The notes under the pieces: model-generated
What the model was told of the DNA's origin: nothing
The model's input: only the letters and a program-made list of their open reading frames with translations
Database searches by the model: none
Shown: piece by piece, positions 33,498-42,312 of the stretch
Layout: each line of letters opens with the position of its first letter
Position numbering within the stretch: the first letter of the stretch is position 1
Translations under genes and position numbers: made by a program
DNA from: Asaia bogorensis
GTDB lineage: Bacteria; Pseudomonadota; Alphaproteobacteria; Acetobacterales; Acetobacteraceae
DNA: 64,000 bases
Reading direction: 5' to 3'
NCBI GenBank assembly: GCA_943333505.2
Contig: CALQTN020000013.1
Coordinates: forward strand, 1-64,000

Positions 33498-33752
33498 CTA
33501 ACCGGCGGAGGCCAGGGTGGCGGACGGTGCGAGGATATCATCTTCCCGCTTTTGTCGCCCGGCGGCGAGGGCTGTGATCGCAGAGACGATGGCGACGTTG
33601 AGCATGGCGCGCAGCATTGACATCACCGGATCGACGACGATCAGGATTGGCAGAGCGAGCTCAAACGACATTGCGAACGGGCGCAGCACGGGGGCAAGCG
33701 GCGCCAGGCCGACAGCGCCTGACAGCCCAATGGTGCCGAACGAGGCGACCAC
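33498..33752 (-). pseudogene. C-terminal fragment of a dicarboxylate/amino-acid:cation symporter
   Basis: About 84 codons reading SFGTIGLSGAVGLAPLAPVL and then PILIVVDPVMSMLRAMLNVAIV, which align with the last transmembrane segments of DAACS (GltP/DctA-like) symporters, including the helix before the conserved R…NV motif. The N-terminal three quarters are missing: an in-frame stop lies only eight codons upstream, at the end of the neighbouring 2OG-oxygenase gene. It is a decayed gene end. Confidence 0.6.
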
Positions 33753-33775
33753 CGCAATGGCGCTGCGTCACCCGG

Positions 33776-34477
33776 TCAGGCGGCGTCGTGAAAGATGACC
33801 CCCAGCGTGTGGCGATGGCCGCTGCGCACCACGCTGACGCCGTGGCGCAGATTGACCCGGTATATCCCGCGCGTGCCCTGGACCGGGCGCTGATTGACTG
33901 CGAACACCACAGCGTCGCCCTGGCGGAGTGGCACCACGGCGACGCGCGACTGCATGCGGGGGCGTTGTTCGGTGAGGACGAACTCGCCGCCTTCGAAATC
34001 ATCGCCGGGCGCGTTGAGCAGGATCGCGACCTGAAGCGGAAAGACGTGCGGGCCATACAGGTCCTGGTGCAGGCAGTTATAGTCGCCAGAACCATATTTC
34101 AGCAGTAAGGGGGTTGGTTTGGTCTGGCCGTCTGCGTGGCAGCGCGCAAGAAATTCGGCATGGCTGGCGGGAAAGCGCGGCGCCATGCCCATCGTGGCGT
34201 ACCAACGATTGGCGATCGGGGCGAGGGTGGGATAAAGCGATTGGCGCAAATTCGCAACGATCGATGGCAGCGGATTGGCGAAATAACGATACTCGCCGCG
34301 ACCGAAGCCATGGCGGGCCATGACAACCTGGCTGCGGAACAGATCCGGCGCGTCATAAAACCCGACCAGGGTGGCGCATTGGTCAGGGGCTAATAGCCCG
34401 GGCAGCACCGCCCAGCCTTGGGTGTCTAGATCTGTTTGCATCCCGGCATTGTCGGGGCCGGGTGCATCCTGCGCCAT
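33776..34477 (-). CDS. 2-oxoglutarate/Fe(II)-dependent oxygenase
   Basis: A 233-residue protein of the 2OG-Fe(II) oxygenase (prolyl-hydroxylase-like) superfamily. The facial triad is given by H-x-D in LHQDLYGPHVFPLQVA and a distal His in VRSGHRHTLGVIFHDAA, with an Arg/His segment suited to 2-oxoglutarate. FEGGEFVLTEQ is a family hallmark. It hydroxylates an unknown small molecule or protein. ATG 34477 is the working start; a Met 12 codons downstream would shorten it without affecting the fold. It lies 33 bases after sseA in the same direction. Confidence 0.8.
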   Translation of the reverse strand: MAQDAPGPDNAGMQTDLDTQGWAVLPGLLAPDQCATLVGFYDAPDLFRSQVVMARHGFGRGEYRYFANPLPSIVANLRQSLYPTLAPIANRWYATMGMAPRFPASHAEFLARCHADGQTKPTPLLLKYGSGDYNCLHQDLYGPHVFPLQVAILLNAPGDDFEGGEFVLTEQRPRMQSRVAVVPLRQGDAVVFAVNQRPVQGTRGIYRVNLRHGVSVVRSGHRHTLGVIFHDAA

Positions 34478-34509
34478 CCGATGCTTGCGCCGGTTCAGGT
34501 GGCGCCCGC

Positions 34510-35346
34510 TCAGGTGGCAATCGGGGTATCTGGGCGGCCGCCCCATTCGGTCCATGATCCATCGTAAACCGCGCCCATCGGCAACCCGGCCTGCACCATC
34601 GCCAGCGTCAGGATGGTGGCGGTGACGCCGCTGCCGCAACTGGTCACCACCGGACGGCTGCCATTGACCCCGGCTGCTGCAAGCCTTGCGCGCAACGCAT
34701 CGGGTGGCAGCATGGTCTGATCGGGCGCGAGCAATTCGGTGTAGGGTAAATTTGCGCTGCCGGGGATGTGACCCGACCGCATGCCGGCGCGCGGTTCTGG
34801 TACCTTGCCAGTGAAGCGCCCGGCGGCGCGTGCGTCGAGCACCAGTTCCTGCCGGCTGCCGACATTTGCCAGCATGTCACCAATGCCGCGCACCCGGGTC
34901 GGCCGCCAGTCCGTGCGGAACGTGGCCGGGGTTGCCTCCGATGGCTCCCCGGTTACAATTTTCTGGCCATCGGCGCGCCATTTCGGCAGTCCGCCATCGA
35001 GCACGGCGGCGCGGTCATGGCCGAACAACCCCATCATCCACCAGCCGCGGGCGGCGGAGGCGAGGCCCTTCTGGTCGTAGAAAATGACCGTGGTGGTGTT
35101 GCCGACGCCCAGCGCGGATAGTTTGCGGGCGAAGCGGCCGGCGGTGGGGACCATGTGCGGCAGGTCGGTGTCGGCATCGGCAATATCGTCGATGTCGAAG
35201 AACTGTGCGCCGGGAATATGACCGAGACGGAATTCGGTGAGCCCGTCTTTACCCTCATTCGGGAGGTATTTGGTGGCATCAAAGATCACCAGATCGGTAT
35301 CTTCTGCATGTTCGGCGAGCCAGGCGGTTGAGACCAGTGATTGCAC
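34510..35346 (-). CDS. sseA: 3-mercaptopyruvate/thiosulfate sulfurtransferase
   Basis: A 278-residue two-domain rhodanese. The active-site loop is TSCGSGVTATIL, with Cys as the nucleophile and the CG[S/T]G[V/I]T pattern that distinguishes mercaptopyruvate sulfurtransferases from thiosulfate-specific ones. The N-terminal, catalytically inactive domain includes FDATKYLPNEGKDGLTEFRLGHIPGAQFFDIDDI. It transfers sulfur from 3-mercaptopyruvate to cyanide or thiols. The GTG start has AAGGA 10-11 bases upstream. It is followed by the 2OG oxygenase and lies downstream of alaX in a loose co-directional series. Confidence 0.92.
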   Translation of the reverse strand: MQSLVSTAWLAEHAEDTDLVIFDATKYLPNEGKDGLTEFRLGHIPGAQFFDIDDIADADTDLPHMVPTAGRFARKLSALGVGNTTTVIFYDQKGLASAARGWWMMGLFGHDRAAVLDGGLPKWRADGQKIVTGEPSEATPATFRTDWRPTRVRGIGDMLANVGSRQELVLDARAAGRFTGKVPEPRAGMRSGHIPGSANLPYTELLAPDQTMLPPDALRARLAAAGVNGSRPVVTSCGSGVTATILTLAMVQAGLPMGAVYDGSWTEWGGRPDTPIAT

Positions 35347-35367
35347 TGCGGCGTTTCCTTTTATCGT

Positions 35368-36081
35368 TCAGCCGAGCGTGATTGTGATCCGCCGGTTCTG
35401 TTTGCCCTTGTTTTCGATCTTGCCGACCACGAGCCGGCCAATCAAGCCGGTGCTCGCAACATGGGTGCCACCGCAGGGTTGCAGATCGACGGGAACCTCG
35501 CCGGCGCCAATCCGCACCAGCCGGACCAGGCCCGTGCCACGGGGCGGCTTAACCGACAGGGTGCGCACCAGTTCGGGGTTGGTATCGAGGACTGAGCTAT
35601 CGACCCAGCTGGCGGATATGGGATGATCGGCGGCGACCAGCGCGTTCAGCCCGGCCTCGATCTCGTCTTTCGGCGGTGGGGCGGACAGGTCAAAGTCCAA
35701 ACGTGATTTTTCGACCCCGATTGACCCGCCGGTGACCGATGCGCCGGGTAGGACCACGCAGAGCAGATGCAGCGCGGTGTGCATCCGCATCAGGGTTTCC
35801 CGGCGCGCCCAGTCGAGCCGGAGGGTGACATTGGCCCCGACTGGCGGCAACGCGGCGTCCGGCGCCGGGACGTGGAGTATCGCCTCAGCCTCGCCCTTGA
35901 TGGTGTCGCTAACCGGGCAGGCGCCGCCATCCCAAACGATGTCACCCAGGTCGCCGGGTTGGCCGCCGGAGCGGGCGTAGAAAATGGTGCGGTCGAGCAC
36001 GATGCCGGTTGCATCGCTGGCGATGACCGTGGCGGTGGTTTCGCGCAACGCGGTCTGGTCAAGAAACAAGCGCTCGGTCAT
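35368..36081 (-). CDS. alaX: alanyl-tRNA editing protein (AlaX)
   Basis: A 237-residue trans-editing hydrolase of the AlaX family, which clears Ser or Gly from mischarged tRNA(Ala). The conserved zinc ligands are in HTALHLL (HxxxH, about 81-87) and CGGTHVASTG near the C-terminus. It is homologous to the editing domain of AlaRS without its aminoacylation part. The N-terminal glycine-rich motif FYARSGGQPGDLG is typical of the long AlaX type. GGAGGATGC stands before the ATG. Confidence 0.92.
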   Translation of the reverse strand: MTERLFLDQTALRETTATVIASDATGIVLDRTIFYARSGGQPGDLGDIVWDGGACPVSDTIKGEAEAILHVPAPDAALPPVGANVTLRLDWARRETLMRMHTALHLLCVVLPGASVTGGSIGVEKSRLDFDLSAPPPKDEIEAGLNALVAADHPISASWVDSSVLDTNPELVRTLSVKPPRGTGLVRLVRIGAGEVPVDLQPCGGTHVASTGLIGRLVVGKIENKGKQNRRITITLG

Positions 36082-36136
36082 GCATCCTCCGGTGGGTTGG
36101 ATGGACGATAGAGTGCCGCGCCGCCCTTGCCCAGGG

Positions 36137-36367
36137 TCAGACTTTCTTGAGAAACTCGGTCTTCAGCACCAGCCCCTTGATCTTGTCGGCGTTGCATTCG
36201 ATCAGGCCGGGATCGTCGGTCAGGCGGATGTTCTTGATCACAGTGCCGCGCTTCAGGGTGGCGGAGGTGCCTTTGACCTTGAGGTCCTTGATGACCTGGA
36301 CCTGGTCGCCGTTCGCGAGCTTTGCGCCGTTGCTGTCGCGGGTATCAACGTCCATGTTCTCGCTCAT
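36137..36367 (-). CDS. PhnA/YjdM-type small protein
   Basis: A 76-residue protein corresponding to the C-terminal beta-barrel domain of YjdM/PhnA (ANGDQVQVIKDLKVKGTSATLKRGTVIKNIRLTDDPGLIECNADKIKGLVLKTEFLKK). The N-terminal zinc ribbon of full-length YjdM is absent. Despite the historical name, a role in phosphonate use is unproven. The ATG overlaps the stop of the XRE-type regulator by four bases, so the two form an operon. Confidence 0.88.
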   Translation of the reverse strand: MSENMDVDTRDSNGAKLANGDQVQVIKDLKVKGTSATLKRGTVIKNIRLTDDPGLIECNADKIKGLVLKTEFLKKV

Positions 36368-37245
36368 GCGGTGCGGCTTTCGGCGATCAGTTTGCGCAGT
36401 GCCGCGGCGGCGGCGGCGCCTTTGACGGCATCGCGCCAATAGGCTTCAGCGACACGCTGATGGGCGGTGATGGCTTCATCGGCGGCGGTGATCATGGCAA
36501 CGCCTGGGGCGGCCGACGGGGAGGTATCGGCCGGGAAAGCGTTGACGAACAAGGTGGCGCGGTCGCGGGCCCGCATGATGGTGAAGGCGCCGGTCGGCTC
36601 GGCGATCGGCAGCAGGCCGAACTGCAATCCCATCGGTTCGGCCTCCATCATCTTGGCGATGTGTTCGACCTCGGTGGCGGCAACCTCGCGGCACATGCGG
36701 CGGGTGCGTTCGGTCAGCACCATACCGGGGGCGATGCCGACTTCGAGGAAGCGGCGTAGCCGGGTTGCTGGGATCATCGCGATGATGCTGGGGCGGCGGA
36801 TCGCATACATGCGTTTGCGAGCTGCCAGAATGCCGAGCACCTGTTCGGCCGCCGCACGGGCGGCCAGTCGGTCGGCGCCGGCAACGTCGGAGGCTTCCTC
36901 AAACGCGGCGGTCAGTGCTTCGTCATAGGCGTTGGTGCTGGTGATGTAGGTTAGCAGGCCCTCGACGGTCAGGATCTGATCGGCGGTTTCTTCTGCCTGT
37001 CGGGTGCGCTCGAACAGCGCCACCGGGCGATTATAATATTCGACGCCGATCCCGAGCAGAGACAGCGGTGAAATTTTGAGCAGTTCTGCGAGGCGCTGAA
37101 TCGTGTCGAGCTTGATCACCTCCCCTTTCTCATAGCGATACAGCGCTGCCCGGGAAACGCCCAGTCGGGCGGCGATTTCTTCGGCGCGAAGGCCGGATTC
37201 GAGGCGGTAGGCCCGCAATTGCTGGCCGATTTCGGTGAAGCGCAT
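36364..37245 (-). CDS. XRE-family transcriptional regulator
   Basis: A 293-residue regulator with an N-terminal helix-turn-helix (LRAYRLESGLRAEEIAARLGVSRAALYRYEKGEVIKLDTIQRLAELL, about 9-54) and a long ligand-binding-like C-terminal part of unknown fold. It may sense a small molecule. The adjacent PhnA-like gene overlaps its end. The spacer upstream is AT-rich and repeats a TTAAA/ATCACA pattern (TATTAAATCACAC near 37310 and GTTAAAAAATCACAAA near 37360), which may be its operator. Confidence 0.85.
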   Translation of the reverse strand: MRFTEIGQQLRAYRLESGLRAEEIAARLGVSRAALYRYEKGEVIKLDTIQRLAELLKISPLSLLGIGVEYYNRPVALFERTRQAEETADQILTVEGLLTYITSTNAYDEALTAAFEEASDVAGADRLAARAAAEQVLGILAARKRMYAIRRPSIIAMIPATRLRRFLEVGIAPGMVLTERTRRMCREVAATEVEHIAKMMEAEPMGLQFGLLPIAEPTGAFTIMRARDRATLFVNAFPADTSPSAAPGVAMITAADEAITAHQRVAEAYWRDAVKGAAAAAALRKLIAESRTA

Positions 37246-37426
37246 CTCTGATCCCTTTGCGGCTTGGCCGGCCGAGACGCTGTCACGGTCGCGTTAACAA
37301 TGTCTAAGTATTAAATCACACTGCCGGGATGTTGGGAATGGATGTTGTTTTCGTGCATGTGTTAAAAAATCACAAATATGTTCACGTTTTTTTTACGGTG
37401 CGGGTTTGCATTGGGTTAAGCGGTTG

Positions 37427-37457
37427 CTGCCCGGCCTTCGGGGAGAAGGCCGGGCAG
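37427..37457. terminator. 12-bp perfect hairpin downstream of glxR-type gene
   Basis: Arms CTGCCCGGCCTT (37427-37438) and AAGGCCGGGCAG (37446-37457) with a CGGGGAG loop. It lies just after the 3' end of the minus-strand reductase gene (stop at 37466). No T-run follows on either strand, so its termination strength is uncertain. Confidence 0.6.
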
Positions 37458-37465
37458 AGGGGCAC

Positions 37466-38341
37466 CTACTCCGCTAAATTCGCCATCAACTCGATGGCTT
37501 GCACCAGTGCCGAATGGTCCTGCTCGCCGCCGCCATGGGCTGATACGATTGAAAACATCTGTTGGGCGATGGCAGTATTGGGCAGCGCCATGCCCATTTC
37601 CTTGGCCGATGACAGCGCGAGGTTGAGGTCCTTCTGATGCAGCCGCACCCGGAAGCCGGGGTTGAAGGTGCGGTTGATCATGCGCTCGGCATGCACTTCG
37701 AGGATGCGTGACGATGCGAAGCCGCCCATCAGCGCCTGGCGCACCTTGGCGGGATCGGCGCCGGCCTTGCGGGCGAAGGTCAGCGCCTCGGACACTGCCT
37801 GGATGTTGAGGGCGACGATGATCTGGTTGCAGACCTTGCAGGTTTGTCCCGCGCCGTTGTCGCTGCCGACATGGGTGATATTTTTGCCCATGATTTCGAA
37901 TAACGGCCGCGCGCGTTCGAACGCATCGTCCGGGCCGCCGACCATGATGGTGAGGGTGGCTTGCTTGGCACCAACTTCGCCGCCGGAAACCGGGGCGTCG
38001 AGATAGTCGCAGCCGAGCTTGTTAATGCGGGCCGCGAAGTCTTTCGTCGAAATCGGTGAAATCGACGACATGTCGATCACCAGTTTGCCCTGCGACAAGC
38101 CTTCAGCGACGCCGTGTGCGCCGAACAGGACGTGTTCGACATCGGGGGTGTCGGGGACCATCAGAATGATGATGTCGCTGCGCTCGGCGACGGCCGCGGC
38201 GTCGGCCACTACCTCGGCGGCGGCGCGCATGTCCTGGGTCAGGCTGTGGCGTTCCGGCACCACCACGTCGTGGCCGGCGGCGCGAAGATTGAGGGCCATG
38301 GGGCGGCCCATGATGCCGAGGCCGATAAATCCGATTTTCAT
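37466..38341 (-). CDS. glxR: 2-hydroxy-3-oxopropionate (tartronate semialdehyde) reductase
   Basis: A 291-residue beta-hydroxyacid dehydrogenase starting MKIGFIGLGIMGRPMALNLRAAGHDV, with the NAD(P) motif GLGIMG. The signature DAPVSGGEVGAKQATLTIMVGG follows at about residue 120, and the catalytic Lys region is GAGQTCKVCNQIIVALNIQAVSEA. This close match to the GlxR/GarR group, plus the adjoining hydroxypyruvate isomerase, supports reduction of tartronate semialdehyde to glycerate. It reads in the same direction as hyi with a 31-base gap. Confidence 0.9.
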   Translation of the reverse strand: MKIGFIGLGIMGRPMALNLRAAGHDVVVPERHSLTQDMRAAAEVVADAAAVAERSDIIILMVPDTPDVEHVLFGAHGVAEGLSQGKLVIDMSSISPISTKDFAARINKLGCDYLDAPVSGGEVGAKQATLTIMVGGPDDAFERARPLFEIMGKNITHVGSDNGAGQTCKVCNQIIVALNIQAVSEALTFARKAGADPAKVRQALMGGFASSRILEVHAERMINRTFNPGFRVRLHQKDLNLALSSAKEMGMALPNTAIAQQMFSIVSAHGGGEQDHSALVQAIELMANLAE

Positions 38342-38372
38342 AACGGTAAGTCCTTTCGTGGGAAACTGGCGA

Positions 38373-39152
38373 TCAGACGCCGAAACGCGCGCGCCAGGCA
38401 AGGCCGGCGACGGTGTCACCGGCGGGGCGATATTCGCAGCCGACCCAGCCGGTATAGCCGAGTTCGTCGATGCGACGGAAAACATAGTCCCAGCCGATTT
38501 CGCCGGTGCCGGGTTCGTTGCGCAATGGCACGTCGGCGATCTGCATATGGGCGACGACCGGCAGCAACTTCTCGAGCCGCTTGGTGATGTCGCCCTCTGT
38601 AGTCTGGCAGTGATAAACGTCAAACTGCAACCCGATGCGGTCCACCCCGATGGCATCCACGATCGCCGCTCCCTGGGCCAAGGTGTTGAGGTGATAGCCC
38701 GGCATGTCGCGATGATTAATCGGCTCGATCGCCAGCCGTACGCCGGCCGCTTTGGCGTGTTCCCCGGCCCAGGCGAGGTTGGCGGCGAACAAAGCGGCCG
38801 CAGTGACCGGTGATGTGCCGGCGGGCGGAATGCCGGCCATGCAGTGGATCAGCGGACAGCCGAGTGTGGTGGCATAATCAAGTGCGATCTTGACGTTGTC
38901 GCGGAATTCCTGTGCGCGGCCAGGGAGGGATGCGAGGCCGCGTTCACCCGCCGCCCAATCGCCCGGCGGCATGTTGAACAGCACCTGTTGCAGGCCGGCG
39001 GCATCGAGGCGCGCGCGTAAAACGGCGGCGGGGAATTCATAGGGGAACAGGAATTCCACGGCCTTGAACCCGGCCTTGGCTGCCGCGTCGAAGCGGTCGA
39101 GGAACGGCACTTCGTTAAACATCATCGACAGATTGGCGGCCAGACGTGGCAT
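38373..39152 (-). CDS. hyi: hydroxypyruvate isomerase
   Basis: A 259-residue TIM-barrel sugar-isomerase-fold enzyme. The N-terminal block MPRLAANLSMMFNEVPFLDRFDAAAKAGFKAVEFLFPYEFP is typical of Hyi, and the substrate/metal region follows with RLAIEPINHRDMPGYHLNTLAQG and GLQFDVYHCQTTEGDI. It interconverts hydroxypyruvate and tartronate semialdehyde. Together with glxR it could convert glyoxylate-derived C3 units to glycerate, which fits glcDEF at 12.8 kb. No glyoxylate carboligase gene lies in the window. A Met codon at 39152 gives the usual N-terminus. Confidence 0.9.
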   Translation of the reverse strand: MPRLAANLSMMFNEVPFLDRFDAAAKAGFKAVEFLFPYEFPAAVLRARLDAAGLQQVLFNMPPGDWAAGERGLASLPGRAQEFRDNVKIALDYATTLGCPLIHCMAGIPPAGTSPVTAAALFAANLAWAGEHAKAAGVRLAIEPINHRDMPGYHLNTLAQGAAIVDAIGVDRIGLQFDVYHCQTTEGDITKRLEKLLPVVAHMQIADVPLRNEPGTGEIGWDYVFRRIDELGYTGWVGCEYRPAGDTVAGLAWRARFGV

Positions 39153-39253
39153 GGCGGTTTTACTCCCGTGGGCGGCCACCTTACTGCGATGCCGGGACGG
39201 TGGACAATCCGGTGGTGTGGACTAGGTTCACCGCCAATTTTGGGGGCAGGTAC

Positions 39254-40291
39254 ATGCTGGCCGAGCGGGTGTTAATGGGGTTGCTGCTGGGCGGGGTGGC
39301 CGTTGGCTGCATGCTGGTGCTGTACCCGTTCTTTTCGGCGATCCTATGGGCATCGATCCTGGCTTTCAGCACCTGGCCGGTGTTCACCAGCCTGCGCACG
39401 CGGATCGGGCGGGCCGGAGCGGCGGCGCTGATGGTCCTGACCACCGCAGTGGTGGTCCTGCTGCCCTTGGCGCTGGTGGTGCCAAGCGGCGGGCACGACG
39501 TGGGCGAAATCCAGGCGATCCTGCAGTCAGCGATTGCCGGCGGGTTGCCGCCCGCGCCAGGCTGGATCGCCAACATCCCGGTGATCGGCGCCACGCTGCA
39601 TGATCTGTGGGCAAGCTGGGCGCATGATTTTTCGGTGATGGTGGCATTTTTCCGACCCTATTTCGGCATTGCCGCCGAGTTCGGATTGCGGCTGTTGCTC
39701 GGGTTGGCGAATGGCGTGCTCGAATTCCTGCTCGCGCTGGTGGTGGCGTTCTTTATCTATGGGTCGGGCGACACGATTGCCGCCAAATTGCAAACCCTGC
39801 TGCGGCGGATCGCCGGGGAGCGCGCGGACCGCCTGATCACGGTGACCGGGGCGACCGTGCGCGGGGTCGTCTACGGCATCCTCGGGACCGCGGTGGTGCA
39901 AGGGTTGCTGACCGTGTTCGGGCTGTGGATGGCAGGTGTGCCCCGGCCGCTGATGCTTGGCGTTATCGGTGGCGGGTTGTCGGTGTTACCAATCGGCGCG
40001 CCGTTCATCTGGATCCCGGCGTCGCTGTGGCTGCTGGCGTCAGGCAACACGGTCGCTGGGGTGTTTCTGGGGCTGTGGGGCGGGATTGTGATCAGTGGGG
40101 CGGATTCGCTGATCCGGCCCTATTTTATCGCGCGTGGTGCGCAGTTGCCATTTCTGCTGACCATGTTGGGGGTGCTGGGCGGCGCACTGGCCTTCGGATT
40201 GCTGGGAATTTTCGTCGGGCCGGTGTTGCTGGGGGTGGGCTACACGCTGGTCAATGAGTGGCCGGTGAAGGATGCCGGGAACAAAAGGTAA
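39254..40291 (+). CDS. AI-2E/PerM family transporter
   Basis: A 345-residue integral membrane protein with about eight predicted helices, of the UPF0118/AI-2E transporter family. It shows the typical central region VVYGILGTAVVQGLLTVFGLWMAGVPRPLMLGVIGGGLSVLPIGAPFIWIPA. The family name derives from one member; the true substrates of most are unknown, and quorum-signal export should not be assumed. ATG 39254 has a G-rich ribosome site and places the first helix near the N-terminus. Its stop lies one base from the converging ClC gene. Confidence 0.88.
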   Translation: MLAERVLMGLLLGGVAVGCMLVLYPFFSAILWASILAFSTWPVFTSLRTRIGRAGAAALMVLTTAVVVLLPLALVVPSGGHDVGEIQAILQSAIAGGLPPAPGWIANIPVIGATLHDLWASWAHDFSVMVAFFRPYFGIAAEFGLRLLLGLANGVLEFLLALVVAFFIYGSGDTIAAKLQTLLRRIAGERADRLITVTGATVRGVVYGILGTAVVQGLLTVFGLWMAGVPRPLMLGVIGGGLSVLPIGAPFIWIPASLWLLASGNTVAGVFLGLWGGIVISGADSLIRPYFIARGAQLPFLLTMLGVLGGALAFGLLGIFVGPVLLGVGYTLVNEWPVKDAGNKR

Positions 40292-40292
40292 G

Positions 40293-42179
40293 CTACTCGC
40301 CCGAAATATCCCGTCGCCGCCGATCGAGTTCTTCCGAGTACCGCCGCAGCGCATATTGTTCCGTCAATAACCCGATCACCCGCCTTGTTTCTGGCCCATC
40401 GACCACCACCAGCGCGTCGGCCTCGGCGGTTTCGAACAGTTCGACCGCGTCCTTGATGGTCATTTGCGGCAGCAGCCAGTGATCCTGGTGGTGCAGGATA
40501 TCCATCAGGGTCTTGGCCCGGCTGTCCGGCGCATGGGCATCGGGGATTTGTACCATGCCGAGATAGGTTCGGTTTTCGTCGAGGGCGACCGCGCGGCTCG
40601 CAGCGCCCAGCGGCACATCGCGGCGGAAGGTGGCGATCGAGGTATCGCCGCGCACGGTGCGGAATTCGCGGCGCATCATACGGGCGACGGTCAGGCTGCG
40701 CACCCAGCCGATGTCGACGGCGCTGCGGATCGCTTCGCCGCGCAAGTGGAAGCGCCAGGTTGCAAAGCTGTAGCCGAAGGTGCGCCGCACCGTGAGTGCG
40801 GACAGCACCGCGGCGGCAACGACCGCCACGGTCAGCGGCAGGCTGCCGGTGGCTTCGAGGGTGAGGAAGGCCATCGTCAGCGGCCCGCCGACCACGGCGA
40901 CAGCAAGCGCGCTCATGCCGACCAGCGCGCAGACCACGGTCGGGATGGCGGGCACGATGGTGAACATGGCGATTGCGGCGGCGAATAATTTACCGCATAG
41001 CGCGCCGAGAAACAGAGACGCAAAGAACAGCCCGCCGCGAAACCCCGATCCGAGCGAAATTGCCGAGGCGACTGATTTCAGCAGGATCAGGATCGCGATA
41101 TGGCCAAGCGTATAGGGCGCATCGAGGCTGACCTGCAGGGCCGCGTGCCCCGACGACAGCACTTGCGGGGAAATCAGCGCCATCACGCCGACCGCAAGCC
41201 CGCCAACGCCGGGGCGCAGCCAGGTCGGCATTTTGGATTTGTGGAATAATTCCTCGGTGATCGTCACCCCGCGCATGATCAGGATGCCCCCGAAGGCGCA
41301 GGCAATCCCAAGGATCAGGATTGGCGCGTAGGCAGTGGCCTCGATCGCGCCGGGCACCCGGATATCGAGCACGTATTCTTCCGGGATGATCGCGCGTACC
41401 ACGGCAACGGCGGAGATTGCCGCGACGACCACCGGGGCCAGCGTCGCCAGGGAATAGGTGCCGATCACCAATTCGAACGCATAGAATGCGCCGGTTAGCG
41501 GCGCATTGAAGGCGGCAGCAATCGCGCCCGCCGCACCGCAGCCGACCAGCAGGCGGAGATCGTTGCGCCGCACCCTGAACAGGCGCCCGAAGCGCGATGC
41601 GAGGGCCGCACCGATCTGGGTGTAACCAGCTTCAAGCCCGACCGATGCACCGACCGAGTTGGACAGCATGGTTTGCGCGACCACGACCAGACTGTCGTTG
41701 AGCGACATCCGACCGCCATAAAGGGCGTTGGCCTCAATCGGATCGACCGCGCGGCGCGGCCAGTAGCGGATAACCGCGAGTGCCAGCAGCCCGACCGCGA
41801 TGCCGCCCAGGCTTGGCACCAGAATGGCGCGCAGCGGTTCAATTTCGGCCTGGCCGGACAGGCGTTCATGGGGGCCGAGCACGAACAACAGCCGATGCGC
41901 CCAATGGGTGGTCAACGTCATGGCGACGACGCAAAAGCCGGCGGTGACGCCGACGAAGGCCGCGAGCACCGATAGCCAGATTTCGTCGGTGCGCACCAGC
42001 GCGCGCAGCATTTGCGGCAAGTGGCCCAGCGTGGCGATGAAGGTGCGGCGCGGACGGAGCGGCGCTTCAGCGTCTGGCGCGCGCGGTTTCCCGCCCAGGC
42101 GCCCGACCCAGCGGGGCAGCATGGGGGCTAGTTTAGAACCGAGCCGGTCCAATATCCCGGCACTGCGCAGCGCCACCAT
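40293..42179 (-). CDS. ClC-type chloride channel/antiporter with C-terminal CBS domain
   Basis: A 628-residue membrane protein: a ClC-type transmembrane core of about 12-14 helices (residues ~60-470) and a cytoplasmic part ending in a CBS domain (MDILHHQDHWLLPQMTIKDAVELFETAEADALVVVDG). The selectivity-filter segments differ from the textbook ones: GREGP appears as GLEAGYTQIG and the GGIFAP-type loop as GSGFRGGLFFASLFLG. The gating-type Glu is retained in GLEAG. It may be a Cl-/H+ antiporter or a variant anion channel. The start at 42179 is chosen to avoid a poor N-terminal extension. Confidence 0.85.
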   Translation of the reverse strand: MVALRSAGILDRLGSKLAPMLPRWVGRLGGKPRAPDAEAPLRPRRTFIATLGHLPQMLRALVRTDEIWLSVLAAFVGVTAGFCVVAMTLTTHWAHRLLFVLGPHERLSGQAEIEPLRAILVPSLGGIAVGLLALAVIRYWPRRAVDPIEANALYGGRMSLNDSLVVVAQTMLSNSVGASVGLEAGYTQIGAALASRFGRLFRVRRNDLRLLVGCGAAGAIAAAFNAPLTGAFYAFELVIGTYSLATLAPVVVAAISAVAVVRAIIPEEYVLDIRVPGAIEATAYAPILILGIACAFGGILIMRGVTITEELFHKSKMPTWLRPGVGGLAVGVMALISPQVLSSGHAALQVSLDAPYTLGHIAILILLKSVASAISLGSGFRGGLFFASLFLGALCGKLFAAAIAMFTIVPAIPTVVCALVGMSALAVAVVGGPLTMAFLTLEATGSLPLTVAVVAAAVLSALTVRRTFGYSFATWRFHLRGEAIRSAVDIGWVRSLTVARMMRREFRTVRGDTSIATFRRDVPLGAASRAVALDENRTYLGMVQIPDAHAPDSRAKTLMDILHHQDHWLLPQMTIKDAVELFETAEADALVVVDGPETRRVIGLLTEQYALRRYSEELDRRRRDISGE

Positions 42180-42312
42180 AAATATCCGTTCGTCACCAAC
42201 GTCGCCCGGCCAAAATGCTGGACGCATCAGGGGACTTACGCGGTATTCCTCAATGATGGCTGAATTGCGAGCAAAAAAGCCGTGCCGCAGCGATGCTGCT
42301 TGCGCAAGGCTG

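Noticed and set aside
39254-40291. Quorum-sensing AI-2 exporter
   Set aside because: The family name does not show substrate; no luxS or signal gene lies near it.
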